A stretch of DNA of 64,000 nt from Bremia lactucae (lineage: Eukaryota; Oomycota; Peronosporomycetes; Peronosporales; Peronosporaceae), in contig NC_090619.1 of NCBI RefSeq assembly GCF_004359215.1, forward strand, positions 6,023,005 to 6,087,004, given 5' to 3'. Every line of letters starts with the position of its first letter. Within the stretch, counting starts at the first letter, position 1. Under the pieces are notes generated by a model, which was not told where the DNA came from, ran no database searches, and worked only from the letters and a program-made list of their open reading frames with translations. Both the position numbers and the translations under genes were made by a program. Shown here piece after piece: positions 33,481 to 45,539 of this stretch.

Positions 33481-33700
33481 TTTTAATTTATCCTTTAATA
33501 ATGACATGACAAGTTGTCGTCAGCTCGTTGCGAAGGGCTTGAAGAACCCGTTCGTTCGCCAATTTGTCGACCGCAATTTCCACTTGTACTTACGTTGATC
33601 GATGTGAATACCGTTCTCCTTCGTCTGTAACTCATGACGACAGTACCGCTCATGATCCGCGTCCTTTCGCAAGTGCCGGAGGGCGCGACTGTGATCATGT
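33270..33700 (-). pseudogene. Gypsy-I antisense ORF, copy 5 (C-terminal coiled coil)
   Basis: The minus strand, in changing frames, reads DHSRALRHLRKDADHERYCR, HELQTKENGIHIDQ and then VQVEIAVDKLANERVLQALR with NELTTTCHVIIK. This follows DHALYFLRKDSDHERSRRRE and VQVATDQLANERTHQFLQNE of copy 1 (14.85-15.05 kb). A piece is missing before ADALDRNG. It overlaps the plus-strand pol C-terminal module. Confidence 0.55.
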
Positions 33701-33865
33701 CGTCAAACAGTCGGACCCGATTTATTCACCACCTTAACATTCATTGATGAAATTGAATGGTGAAAAGCGCTTCCTGTAGAGCGCTTGTTGTACCACTATG
33801 AGGTGAGAGGTATTCGAACGATTAATCTCGTTAGATGTCGGATGATGCAAGGATCTTTTGACACG

Positions 33866-34628
33866 TTTAACGGGGTGTCCCGTTACATTAATTTCATTTC
33901 CTATAAGAGGAATATCTACTACCCCTGTAATAAGCACAGTAACCCCTGTTGAGTGGATACCGGTGCATCACACACGTCTTTCCCCACTCCATCACCCTCC
34001 TTTGTCTTCTGCGATCTAACTGGGTTCTCACTGCATGCAACAATGCCAAGAGGCACAGTGGCAAGGGCCCCTTCTGGATACGCTCGAAGCTCTGAGGAAC
34101 CTCGACGGCTTCTACCTCGTGAGCTCTTCGGTCTTAAGGTTTGTAAATTTATCGTTAGCTCGCGATACAACTTACAAGGTATCGTATATCTTGGGTAAAT
34201 TAATATTATTTTCTATGAAAGAAAAAAATTAAGAAGTCAAAAGTATTATCTTTATTAATTTTGGTTTGATAGTCCCAATGCCACCAAATTTGGTAATATT
34301 GACGCAATAAAACATCAGTTCTATTATTTATTTGATAAAGGTTAATTGAACCCCGCCAATCGTCACAACACAATTTTGCGGTGCGCAAGAAGGCGCCATA
34401 CATAGTCATTTTATATTATATTAAAGCAAGTAACGAGAGATCGTTAAGTAGGAACTAAATATCTCAATACAGTTTTACTTTTGCTTTATTATAATGCCTT
34501 AGAATTTACCCTGAGTAGCTAAGACTTCTTAGCTACTTAGAACCTGCACTTGAAGTTGTTGAGGCACCCCACGTTCACTGTAACCAAGTAGGTTGACTAG
34601 TACTGTTATCAGTACTAGCAAAGGGTTC
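33866..34628 (+). repeat. Gypsy-I LTR, plus orientation, with an insertion
   Basis: It begins TTTAACGGGG with GTCCCGTTACA inside the first 22 bases. After GAGGAATA (33914) an unrelated stretch of about 285 bases follows, and LTR sequence resumes near 34200 (TTCTATGAAAG, then ACCAAATTTGGTAATATTGA, AGAGATCGTTA, CTGAGTAGCTAAGAC, ACTAGTACTG). A likely end is GGGTTCC at 34628, followed by a primer-site-like TGGTAGCACTTGG (34630). Confidence 0.72.
33915..34203. mobile_element. About 285-bp insertion in the LTR, unknown nature
   Basis: The sequence is absent from the LTRs at 13.3, 37.8 and 59.7 kb at the same point. It holds an 81-codon plus frame from a GTG at 33953 that starts VDTGASHTSF, like an aspartic protease active site, but the rest has no protease features. 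No terminal inverted repeats are evident. AATA occurs at both edges but is too short to call a target-site duplication. Confidence 0.4.
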
Positions 34629-34629
34629 C

Positions 34630-37440
34630 TGGTAGCACTTGGTAGTCCGTCAACGGCCTACGCGCGTTTCATTCAGCATGGAAATGTTAGGTGACGAAAA
34701 AAGGAGCTTTTAAGCCCTTTCAGAAAGTTATCACATAATGCGTGAAAGGTCCACTCATTTGAGTGACGTTGAATGAAGAGAGATCATCGCATGAGTTTGG
34801 TCGTAGGCCCGGGCCAGCCAATTGCTCCATGCTGTTCTTTCTGAAGATAGATGATAACATGCGACCATAACCGAGTCTATACAACAAGAACAACAAGACT
34901 CGACAACGCCCAAGAAAAAGTAGCCTTGCTTAACCAGCAAGGCTCACATCACGCGAAGGTGTTGAGAAGACAGGGTGGTCAACAGTTAGAACTGTTGTGA
35001 CAATAGTATTTACATGCTGCTAGCGGGCTGACGCTTCCGCGTCGACCTGAAAGTTTGAAAATCGAAATCTTTAAGTTAAGACAGTCGAAGGCGACTCTCT
35101 ATAAGATAGCTGTCGAACTAGACGATGCCATAGAAGCTCGTTGCATCATTAACGATGCGACGAAAGTACAATTTGGCATGTCTAACTAAGCGGAAGAGCC
35201 AAATCTTAGGCTTAGCGATGAAGCTTCAGGGCCCATTGGTTTTGGGTCGTATGAGGTGTCGAATTATGGGCTCGCTCGAATTGAAGCAGGGCAAGCGTGA
35301 CATTCACACTAATGCCCAGCATACACGATACCTGGTCTTTTGTATCGTGAGTCATCCTTACCATGTTATACGTCATTTTCAATATGTATTAGATTTGAAG
35401 CAGGGCAAGTGTGATCTATCACGCTTTGCCCAGCATACACGATACCTGGTCAGTTGTATCGTGAGTCATCCAATTGATGAACAAATTCACGTAATGTGTT
35501 TTTTATTCAAGGTCTTGCAGACGGTCCTGTCAAGAATCACCTATTACGGCTTGAGCTAGAGTCGCTCGACCAAGCGATCTCTATAGCGAACAGAAAGACT
35601 TCAGTCTTAAACAGTCTTCGAAGACTCTGGAGCTTATCGTACTCCGAGACGACAAGAAAACGGAGGTTCAAAACCCACGGACCTCTCGTCTATGTAGAGA
35701 GGAAGAATCATCGCTTTTCAAGTTACAAACGGTTGCAAAAATGCAAAATTGTCAAAAATGCAATCATTGTCAAAAAAGACGGGCCACTACGCCTATGAGT
35801 GTAGTGCTCCACGTCCAGTGCCTAGAAACACTGAGCAAAACGATCGGCCAGCCGCTAGGAACAGTGGAGGACGGGGATCTGACGCTGCGTTTCGAAATCG
35901 CAACGGCGAGGCAGATTGTTGAAATACCGTCGGGGTTAGTAGGTGTGGAGCGCCCTAGGGGGATCCGCAAGTCAAAAGAATTTGCAGGCCTTTAAAGAAA
36001 GTCGTACCTAACACTCAAACATTATGTGTAACTGCCTCAGCTGATATGGCTAAACTTATCGCCTTGTAAATTATAATGGCAATAAATTCCCTAGTCGATT
36101 GTGGGACTTCGGACAATTACATTCGTCGTTAACCGCTAGAAGATGGCAGATTCAATTTTACTGAACGCGAGATCATTCTAACGAGGATGACAGTGTGTCT
36201 AGCAACACGCGCATCTGTAACAGTAAAGAAATGTGTAGTTGGTATCCAATATATATTAAAGGGTAAACAGTACCATGATGATTTCAAGTTTCTAAATTTG
36301 GATGACAAATTTGATATCATCTTAGAATTACCATGGCTCAGAAAGTATGAGCCTTGCGTAAACTAGCAGCATCAAGCCGTGACGATACCTGCCTCATGAT
36401 CATCATATAATCATCTGATAAACGTTTGGAGCGTCCACAAGCTTATGAATGTCCGAAGAGTGAGTTCGATGAGCTTAGTTTTTTGCACGACTGCATAAAA
36501 TCTACCCATCACACTGTGGAGTTGGATCTGGACGGCTGTCCACAAGGGCAGGCAGCGTCGAAGTTCGACCATCGAATAAGTTGAGGACACGAAACAAGGA
36601 TGCTTGCTTGGAATGCAGCATCCAAGAAAAAACAAAACGCCTGTTTATAAGAGACAATGAGAAATTCCTAGATCGACTGGAGAGTCGATAGCTGAGGTAC
36701 TCCTTAAATAAAACTTTTGGAACAAGTCCTAAAGAATCCGAGGGGAAAAGTCCTTCGATACCTGTGGTCAAAGATCCCCAGGTACCTTTGGAAAAAAGAT
36801 CCAAAGAGGAAACTTAGACGTTTAATGTCTTAGTAAACAATAGATCAAGTTTAGGCGCTTATACGCTTGATCTGATAGCGCATCCGAAGTCAAATTGGAC
36901 CGCAATGGTTCTTGCGTTATCTGCGTAGTGGCAAAGTCAAGCAGATCTGCGAACTTGACACAGATTAAAAGTATGTGGCCGATATACTTCCTAAGATTGA
37001 ATGGGTTCTCACCAGCTCATCGATGGACGAAAGTGTCCTCCATTAAAGACTCCGATTGAATCTCTTACGTCCCAATCCTGGGTGTCTTTGAAGACAAACC
37101 CACTATATAAGGATTGAATCGAATTTAAGGATGTCTCCCTGAATCAGTACTGTGCGAGTTGCCTAAGGATAATTGCACTCGACAGGAAAGCCTCGCGAAC
37201 AAGTAATAGCGATCAACAAATTCTTTGCTGAAAGCCTAGCAGCAGGCCATGTGAGGGAAACGACTTTCCCACATAGCTTTCCGACCATTTGTGTGCGTAA
37301 AGCAACAGAAAAATGACGGATTGTTCATGCATTCTATAAATTGAGCGATGCAACAATACCGGCTAAAACGCCGATACCACGAAAAGACGTAATCATTGAT
37401 GGTACTATCATTTCGTAAACGGATCTGATGGATGGCTACA
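34630..37440 (+). pseudogene. Gypsy-I copy I-3: gag, protease, start of RT
   Basis: Gag starts near 34681, with PESLKIEIFKLRQSKATLYK and ELDDAIEARCIINDATKVQF (35050-35180). Capsid continues to 35600 with a tandem 114-base duplication, and a knuckle (CNHCQK, then frameshift, GHYAYEC) lies near 35758. The protease at 36080-36340 has SLVDCGTSDN and TRMTVCLATRASVTVKKCVV, again D-C-G. The linker is 36400-36800. The pre-RT and RT start (VRETTFPHSFPTICVRKATE and NADTTKR) end at about 37440, where a minus LTR follows. Frames are badly broken. Confidence 0.82.
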
Positions 37441-37491
37441 GTAAAGATTGGGTGCCTTGACTACATCACGTTCACGACGTGCAGAAAAAGG

Positions 37492-37878
37492 TTCAAGTAG
37501 CTACGAAGTCTTAGCTACTCAGGAAAAATTCTAAGGCTTTAAAATAGAGAAAAAGTAACACTTTATTAATATATAAGTTCCTACGTAACAATTTTCTGTC
37601 AACTAGCTTTAATGTAATAATAACTAACTATATATGACGCCTACTTGCCCACCCAACAATCGTGTCTTGTGACAGTTGGCGCGATAGATTTAAACTTAAA
37701 TCAACCAATCAATAGAACTGATGTCTTATTGCGTCAACAATATCAGATTTTGTAATATCGGAACTATTAAGTCAACATTATTAAAATGATAATTTTGTAC
37801 TTCTTTATTTATTTCCTCTCATTGGAAAAGTATATATTTTTGATTTTTCTATGTTTATATAACGGGACACCCGCTACA
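37492..37878 (-). repeat. Gypsy-I 3' LTR of copy I-4, end truncated
   Basis: On the minus strand it begins TGTAGCGGGTGTCCCGTTA at 37878, preceded by the purine tract GGTCAAGGGGGTGA. It runs to CTGAGTAGCTAAGACTTCG near 37500 and lacks the last 100-odd bases of the family LTR. Confidence 0.78.
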
Positions 37879-37989
37879 TCACCCCCTTGACCAACAGTCA
37901 CTTAAGTGACTGATGTAGAGTGACAGAGAGTACTATAATGTCTCTCTCGGTAAATTAGCACTGCTGATTATATCTTAAGTCCACTTTAG

Positions 37990-39715
37990 ATTGCGCGTGA
38001 TTTTGAATCCGTGCGCGTAGCCTGTAAAGCCGCAAAGCTGGCATCTACACGGCTCCGTGCAGCCGCTAGCGATGCAAATTTTTCAGTAAACACTAATGCG
38101 TCTACTATCACCTCCTATTCCAATTGGAGGTGACTGGTACAAGTCACCTTTTACTCCCATTGTAGGTGACTGGCACGAGTTGGCGTCGTCGCCCGACTCT
38201 GCTCCTTTAAAGGCCTCCGGTTTACCCGGGGCCACGTTTATTAATCCTACGGGTTCTAACGTGACAACCAACGAGGCGACGACAAAGTTGTTTAGCTTCT
38301 CATCAGACCTTTTTTGTGCGGAGTCACTTGTCATGACTCCATGGACGGTGATAACTCTGATGACGTCAGAACGCATCACCCGGAACGAATTGATCGTAAA
38401 GGTCTGCATCGCCAGGGACGGAGTGATTCTAAGGATCACTTCGAGAAAAAAGGTTAGCGTTGACATTTACATGAATCAACGGGAGAAGGATTGCAATGCT
38501 TTGAGGTTCGCTCCCGATAAGTAGCGCTGGTTGCCCTCTAAGGGCAACTTGACTAGTTGGTCTGGTATGACCATATGACCAACGATCGCAACCAAATTTT
38601 ATTATTCGACTCATCTATGCTTCACAAGCCTGGTGAGGGCGAAAATGAATTCTTCATCGATGCCTTTTCCGGCATCGGTGGTACACATGTAAGCGGGCAA
38701 AGGATGTCACTTCTTCGTCCTAAGATTGGGAAGCATCTGTACAGAATGTGCAAAGCATAGCCGCGAGGTCTGACTTGACAAACTGGAAGTTTTTTGTGAA
38801 CGGTTCAAGAAACGGACCGTAGTCGGTGCTCGCTACAAGCTGCACCGTTTGTCTAGAGAGGAATGTTTTGTTGTTTCTCATGAAGAGACTCATGCTGATG
38901 ATATTCCAACGGTTCTGGTCATGCTCCTAAGAAGGCATGCTCCCTTAAAGACCCTCATCGGAGGACCGCATCGCTTGTGAGATGTGCGAAGAAATTGAGA
39001 ACCTCCAAATCTTTTTCGAGTGCGGGAAGGGATCGTTCTCTGATTGACCCTCCGTCGAGGAGGATGGGTCTCGTCCATCATCAGTTAGGAACGAGATTCC
39101 AAGCTATCATGCGAGCGTGGATACCCTCGTCATCGAGCGCCTATCTCCCACGGTGGTTAAAGAAGCATTCAGCTAGGAAACGCTTTCCACCATCGAATCG
39201 GTCAATGGATGTGATGGGGGAAGAAAAAACAAGTTCCGCCTCATCTGTCGAACCCGAGCCAGCATCGTGACTTGGATCACGTCCTCGTTATTTACGGTAG
39301 GACGTTGATCACGAACAATCCCGTTCTCGCGAGTTAGCGACGGCAGTCAACGGTTTTTCTCGCCAGTAGTTGAAAACCTGCGCGCAAGTTGCGGTTGACC
39401 AACTTGCGAACAACAGTCCCTTAAAAGAACGAGCTAGTGGCAACTTGTCAAAAGATATCAACCTTGGAGGAAGGGATAGAACGTCTGGGTTCAGGAGAAC
39501 CAGACTCTGTCCCGAGACTATCATGCTTCGTCATGATAACAGCAGTCTTTGGCTCGGAGCCACCAGGCTTTAGTAGAGGCCTTAGACTTTGCTGGCTTAA
39601 GTCGGAACCGAAAGAAGCGTCTGGGTTGGGTGGAAACGCCCGACATATAAACGCAGGATGCGCACGCATCCTACGAGGTAGCTTGATCGTGTACGCATTG
39701 CCTTGGGGGTGCAGT
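37990..39715 (+). pseudogene. Gypsy-I antisense ORF, copy 2
   Basis: The start codon is lost (SVRVACKAAKLASTRLRAA at 38008). The S/P/D-rich part (PPIPIGGDWYKSPFTPIVGD, GSNVTTNEATTKLF) lies at 38100-38310, RLRFAPDK-like sequence at 38500, and the best-preserved central block (FDSSMLHKPGEGENEFFIDA, FSGIGGTHVSGQRMS, GKHLYRMCK) at 38590-38757. RTVVGARYKLHRLSREE follows at 38814-38865. The coiled-coil end (QVAVDQLANNS, ERASGNLSKDI) is weak at 39390-39470. It lies antisense to the 3' part of copy I-4. Confidence 0.55.
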
Positions 39716-42478
39716 TAACGAAACGGGCCGATGTACCTGCGTAGTAATTTATAGCAGCTCATATTCGTCGCTTCATGTTTAGGTAGGTTTACCGGAGACA
39801 GTTGGATATATACCATTGACCATAAATGGAAGAACGTTCGCTCTTTAATTTATATCAGTTCCTTTTCTGACGATCCATCGAATTAGCCGCGAAATCCTCT
39901 ACGAGACCGACTACTGCTTCTCGGGCTAGCAGGAATTCTCTTGCTGACTCGGCTTTGTTTTTGTTTTCAGTGCGCCCGGTGCGCACTGCTGAGACAGAGA
40001 GAGTATCATTATTCTTACTAATATTATTGTTTTCGATGCTTAGAATAACAGCATCGTTCTTGTTTAAGTCAAGAATAGCCTTATCAATATTGCTGAGTTT
40101 GTTCTCGTAAATGTTGATTAGATCATCGTTGGTATCCTCCTCAATGACTGTTGAGTCATAGCGTGATGGGCAAGAATTAGATTATTCTCTGCTCGAGCGA
40201 GTCCTTCCTCCTTGACTAAAAGTCACTCTCAAATAAGGTGGGTTAACGTGGATAGCGTAAGACATTCACGAGTAGAACGGTGTACGATTTTATAGAAGCA
40301 TGCACTGATTTTTTCATGGCAAATTCTACCATCAGTCACTCCAACTCGTCAACGAGTAGACGTATCCGCGAACTATTTCTTCAAGAATAATATTCGCTGA
40401 TTTCGTCTGACCATCTGCTTCCGGATTGTCAGAAGTTGACATTTCCAACTGTGTTCCAAGTGATTTGACCACAAATTGCCAAAACTCTGCCTTTAATCTG
40501 GGGTCTCGATATGAGACCATTTTGCGGGGTAATCCATGAAGTCGAAATATTACGTCGACAAAGACATGAGCACAGCTTTTGGCTGTTGTCGACTCCGGGA
40601 CTGCAGCAAGATGCACCATCTTGCTGGTATGGTCAACAAACAGAAGAATATCGTTTTTTCTTGAAATCGTCTTCGGGAAAACCGAAGACAAAATTTATAG
40701 ATACGGAATGCCAACACTCTGCCGGGACAGGCAGAAGTTACAACGGAGCCGGGATGAAGCATTGAATTGCATTCATTAACAAACTTCGCAAGCACGTATG
40801 TATGTACTTTCGGACGAAATCATACTGGCGTGGCCAGTAGAAGTCGCGACTAATGGTGAGATTGGTCTTCTCACGTCCACGATGACCACTTGTTGGTGCG
40901 TCGTGGCACACATGTATGATGCGTAAACGCAAATCATTTTGGGTGAGGATGACGATTCGAGGTGTGTCGCCAGCAATGGCTGTGTAATACAGTGACCCAT
41001 TGCATGTTGTGTATCGATTTGTTGAGGATCGATACAATTTTGACAATCCTTTGTAGGATTGTTGTGACAGATTATTAAGGTAATCCATCAGACCTTTTAA
41101 CATTCTTATCTACTTGATAAGCTCTTCTAACGTCGTCGAGTACTGTTGACGAATGCCTTTTATTGTTGCAGCAGTGACCTTAGCTCACTGTTGATTTGCG
41201 CAGTCGACATAAAATCGGACCGGCTCGAAAAAGCATCAGCGACGATGTTAAGTCGTCTTGATTTATACTCCACGGAGACATCATACTCCGCGAAGGAAGA
41301 CAACCATCTCGCCATTCATTGCGAAAGATGCGGACTGTTTACAGCCATGCGTTTTGACGCATGGTCTGTTCAGACAATGAACGGTCAATCTTCCAAGAGA
41401 TATACCTTAAACTTAGCCAGTGCGTATTTAATAGAAAGGTGTTTCTTGTCATGCACTGGATGGTTGCATCAAGCTGGTTGAAGCTGACGCGAATGACTAT
41501 GGACGACGCGCTCTGCGCAGTCTATGTCACATTGCACGCACAGCCGTTTGCTAAATCGCTGGCGTCACAGACCACATGAAAAGGTCGGTTTTGGTCCACA
41601 ATTGTCAGGATTGGCGATTGCATGAAGCTTTGCTTAATACCCTCAAGGGAACGCTGTCAATATGCGTTCCATGACCACTTTACAGTTTTATCTAACAAAG
41701 GCGAAAGATTTACTGTCATTTCGGCATAATTGCGGGAGTTCTTGTGGGAGTAGGCCGCTAAGCCGAGGAACTTTCGAAGTCTCTTTACATTGCCTCGCAC
41801 TGGCTAGTTGGTGGTCGCCTTGATCTTTTCCGGATTTGGGCGTACACCGTGTTTGCCCACGATGCACCCAAGAAGTGGCATATAGCTTCCGGCGAATAAA
41901 CACTTCTCGAGATTTGCATTCAGCTTATGCTTACGCATAAGTGTAAGAACCTTTCGGACGTGGGAACGATGTACTCCAACGTCCAACTTTTCGTTCATGG
42001 CTTTGCTATGAATGAAGACGTCATCAAAATATATCAGTGTTTAATCCAGGACCGATCTATAGAGATTGGTCACACATCTGTTGAATGTTGCAGGGGCGTT
42101 ACTGAGCCTCTGTGGTATAACTACATACCATTCCGCTTGGGGTGCTTGCTGTTGTGAACGGGATATCCTGTTCACACACAAGGATCTGATAGAATCCATC
42201 CATCAGATCCACAAACGAAATGATAGTACCATCAATCATTACGTCTTTTCGTGGTATCGGCGTTTAAGCCGGTACCGTTGCACTTAATTTATTGAACTCA
42301 TGAACAATCCGCCACCCTTCTGTTGTTTTACGCACACGGAAGGCCAGAAAGCTATGTGGGAAAGTTGATTCCCTCACATGCCCAGCTGCTAGGCTTTCGG
42401 CAAAGGATTTGTTGATCGTTATTACTTGTTCACGAGGCAATGGCCATTGCTTCATGACACAGTATTTCGAACCTGGGA
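39640..42478 (-). pseudogene. Gypsy-I copy I-4 pol: RT, RNase H, integrase, C-terminal module
   Basis: RT begins at 42478 (GSKYCVMKQWPLPREQV) with VRKTTEGWRIVHEFNKL, TPIPRKDV and DLMDGFYQILV, then KLNANLEKCLFAGSYMPLLG at 41940-41880. The YFDD region is lost by frameshift. RNase H is at 41630-41200. The integrase zinc finger region (CHDAPTSGHRGREKTNLTIS) is at 40900-40830. The core is a 119-codon open frame at 40691-40332: VDHTSKMVHLA, VSYRDPRLKAEFW and ADGQTKSANIILEE, in which the third catalytic residue (E of QTE) is K. The C-terminal module (RYIGPFR, QGNAYTIKLP) is at 39760-39640. Confidence 0.87.
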
Positions 42479-42541
42479 GATTGTAAAACGGCCCTAGTAT
42501 TACATAGTCCTCATTAAGTACACTTTGTGTACTTACGGGGA

Positions 42542-43011
42542 TGGTCAAATACTTAAATAAAGTAATTTGACCCACCACTTGGGTGTGGTTCACATTGTGA
42601 CGCTACCTTTGAGTATGTGGTGCACATAGGTGCATTCACATTAGGAAGGACGATGCCTAGCGTCATCCGGTACGCGAGGTATCTAGATAAATTCGCTCGC
42701 AATACATATTAGTGCTATCTTCAAAGATGATATTTTATGATTGGTTAAAATAGGTATTTATATTTAATAGGATTGAATAAAAATCAATCTTAAAGCTACT
42801 TCCTACTTGGTAAGTGCGCACGAGGAGCCGGATCACCACTCCCGTGACGACACGTTTACCGAAGTTCTTAGTGCGTTGGGTGAGGTCGCTAAGGCGTGCA
42901 CAACAACCTTACGGCACACGAGAGTAGACGGTCAAACTGCTTCCTCGCTGTGCTAGGGTGTGTGCTAAGTACAGCGTGGCTGCATCAAGACGTGCCCGCC
43001 TACACGTGACA
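42542..43011 (+). repeat. Gypsy-II-type LTR, plus orientation (about 470 bp)
   Basis: It begins TGGTCAAATACTTAAAT after ACGGGGA, with a hairpin in its first 40 bases (GGTCAAATACT / AGTAATTTGACC). It is colinear with 5880-6266 and probably ends at CACGTGACA (43011). Two bases later TCGTAGCACTTCG resembles the primer-site stretches TGGTAGCACTTGG (34630) and TGGTAACACTTTG (minus strand, 47692). Confidence 0.68.
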
Positions 43012-43072
43012 CCTCGTAGCACTTCGTAGTTCGTCCGCTTAACGGCCTACGCACGTTCCATCCAACAAGGAC

Positions 43073-43745
43073 ATGTTGGATGAAGAAGGAGGGATCTTTC
43101 AAGCCCCTCAAGAAAGCTATCACACAACGTGTGAAAGGTTCGCTTATTTAAGTGACCTTGAATGGAGAGCAATCAAACGAATGAGTTCGGTCAGAGACGG
43201 GTCTGCCGTTAGCGCCATAGTGTTCGCCCAACAAAGAGACGAGCAACAACGGGTTCTAGCCGAGTTTATACAGCATGAATTCGAGCGGGCCCAATAAAAG
43301 TAGCCTTGCTTTATTAGCAAGGCTCTTTAGCACGCAGAAGTGTTGAGAAAACAGGGAGCTTATCATTAGGAACTATAAAACCAGCAGCATTTTCATGCTG
43401 CTAGCGTTCGACGCGTTCACGTCGACTCGAAAGGTTAAACATAGAAATCATTAAGTTTAAGACAGTCGAAGACGACTCTCTTTTAAGATGGCTTGTCGGA
43501 ATTAGACGATACCATTGAATGCGAAGAAAGTAAAATTTGGCATGTCTAACTTAGACGGACGTGCCAAATCTTGGGCCTTTGGAACGACCCATTTTTTTGG
43601 TCGTATGAGACCTTGAAGGCCCGGGTCAGGCAAACATTCAAGACGCCACGTGCCGAAATCGAGGCTATAGCAGAGCTTCTGGATTTAAAGCAGGGCAAGC
43701 GTGACCTTCACGCTAATGCTCAGCATACACGATACCTCTCCATTA
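43073..43745 (+). pseudogene. Gypsy gag N-terminal half
   Basis: A 74-codon start frame (43073-43297) reads MLDEEGGIFQAPQES, KRMSSVRDGSAVSAIVF and AEFIQHEFERAQ. Its end resembles the gag at 47.5 kb (ERMSSTVGNNAI, KFIQHELDEG). Capsid sequence resumes at 43590 (SYETLKARVRQTFKTPRAEI, LDLKQGKRDLHANAQHTRYL). At 43746 it is joined to a minus-strand RT. Confidence 0.75.
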
Positions 43746-45250
43746 AGCTTGGTTTAATACCTCACCGGAACGCTGACAATCAGCGTTCCATGACCACTTT
43801 ACATTTTCTTCAACAAAGTAGAAAGATGTACTGTGATTTCGGCATTATTAAGGTAAGTACGCCACTAAGCCGATGAACTTTCGAAGTCTCTTTACATAGA
43901 CTGGCACAGGCCAGTCGGTGATCACCATGATCGTTTCCGGATCACAGCGTAGCGCACACCTTGTTTTACACGATGCTCACAAGAAGGTTTTTCGCTTACA
44001 CATAAGTGTAAGAAACTTTTGGACGTGGATACGATGTACTTCAACGTCCGACTTTCCGTTCATGGCTCAGCTATGAACGTAGACACCATTAAAATAACTC
44101 GGTGCGAAAATCCCGCACCGATCTCAACATATTGGTTACACATCTGTTGAATGTTGCAGGGGGCATTACTCTGCCCCTGTGGCATAACTAGCCATACCGC
44201 TTTGGGAACTTACTGATGTTTATGTTCTCGCAGAAAGATGTGATAGACCCCGACCACGGATCTAAAAATTTTATTAGTAAGAAATATACACGGGACTATT
44301 AATGATTCCGTCTTTTCGTGGTATCGGCGTTAGAGCCGGTACCGTTGCAGCATTCAATTTATTTAATGTATGCCCTATCCGCTACCCTCCTGTTGCATTA
44401 CGTACAAATAAGGTCGGAGAGCTATGTGGAGAGGTTGAATCCTCACATGGCTCGCTGCTAAGCGATCGGCAACGAACATGACGATCGCTTATACTTGTTT
44501 ACAGGCAGTGCTTCATGACACAGTATTTCGAGCCTAGAGTCAGGTCGATCTCGTGTCAAATGTCTCTATGGTTAGGCAGCTTGCATTGCATCGTAATGGA
44601 TCGATGTTCCCAATTTATGAATGGCTCGTCCTTTCTGAGCCACAATTTTCCCAGGATGACATCAAATTTATTACTCAAATCAAACGCAACAAACCCGTAA
44701 TTGTACTGCTTACTGTAACGTAAATTTAATGCCAATTACACGTATCTTAAATGCTACAGGTGCGCCTGCTGCAAGGCGCACTGTCATATATCGCATTCAA
44801 CGAACATATCCCTACGATCTTCTAGCAATTGGCGTTATATGAAATTGTTTGACGTCCCAAAATTAACTAGGGAAATCGTTTGTCACTTTTCTTACAAGGA
44901 GATGATGGTAATCACATCACCACATACAGTGACTATGTGCTAGGAGCAATTATCGTAAAGATACCTGCAAATTCTATTGACTTTGCTGGATGAGAGGGCG
45001 CTTCGCACTTACTCATCCCAACCATATTTTGACGATCAGCCTCACCATTGCAACTTTGCAACAGCGTCAAAACTGCGACCTCCGCTATTCCTAGCGAGAG
45101 GTCGTCGATTTGAGCAGTGTTTCGTGGTACAGGGCGCGGACACATATATATGCATAGTGCCCTGTCTTTTGACAGTGGTTGCATCTTTGCAATCGTTTGT
45201 GCTCGAAGAGCATGTTTTCACGATCTCAACATACCAGAGGTCCATAGGTT
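43746..45250 (-). pseudogene. Gypsy-I copy I-5: knuckle, protease, RT relic
   Basis: From 45250 down: knuckle remains (CNHCQKTGHYAYIC-like over two frames near 45180), protease remains near 44860-44720 (SLVNFGTSN, MTVRLAAGAPVAFKIRVIGI), and then RT (NADTTKRRNH at 44330; ATFNRCVTNMLRSVRDF near 44160-44110). Every frame is broken within 20-60 codons. It is among the most decayed pieces in the window. Confidence 0.75.
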
Positions 45251-45279
45251 CGGGATAAGCTAATAATAAGGTTCATTGC

Positions 45280-45535
45280 TCGCCACCCATTCGCGCGTCT
45301 AGAATCGATTGATGGGGTTGATTTAAAGACTTAAATCAACCAATGAACAGAGCTGTTGCATCTTCGCTACAATATTAGCGTGTATGGTAACAATTGGAAA
45401 TATTAAAAATAAAATTTTGTTTATTTACCCCCTTATATGTATATAATATTTATTCACGGAACACCCCGCCCTACCATTAAATTACTTTTGTCAATCTAAA
45501 GGTAGACAATAGGATGTGTGTAACGGGGTGTATCG
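45280..45535 (-). repeat. Gypsy-I LTR fragment
   Basis: The reverse complement aligns with the middle of the family LTR (GGTTGATTTAAGTCTTTAA, ATTGATTGG-like) up to a degraded start (GGGGTGTTCCGTGAATA) at about 45470. A second TGTAACGGGG in plus orientation begins at 45519. It splits two minus-strand gypsy relics. Confidence 0.6.
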
Positions 45536-45539
45536 TTGA

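Noticed and set aside
33953..34198. Small aspartic protease gene starting VDTGAS
   Set aside because: Only the six-residue motif fits; there is no flap or second-domain motif, no ATG and no neighbouring RT of the same orientation and family.
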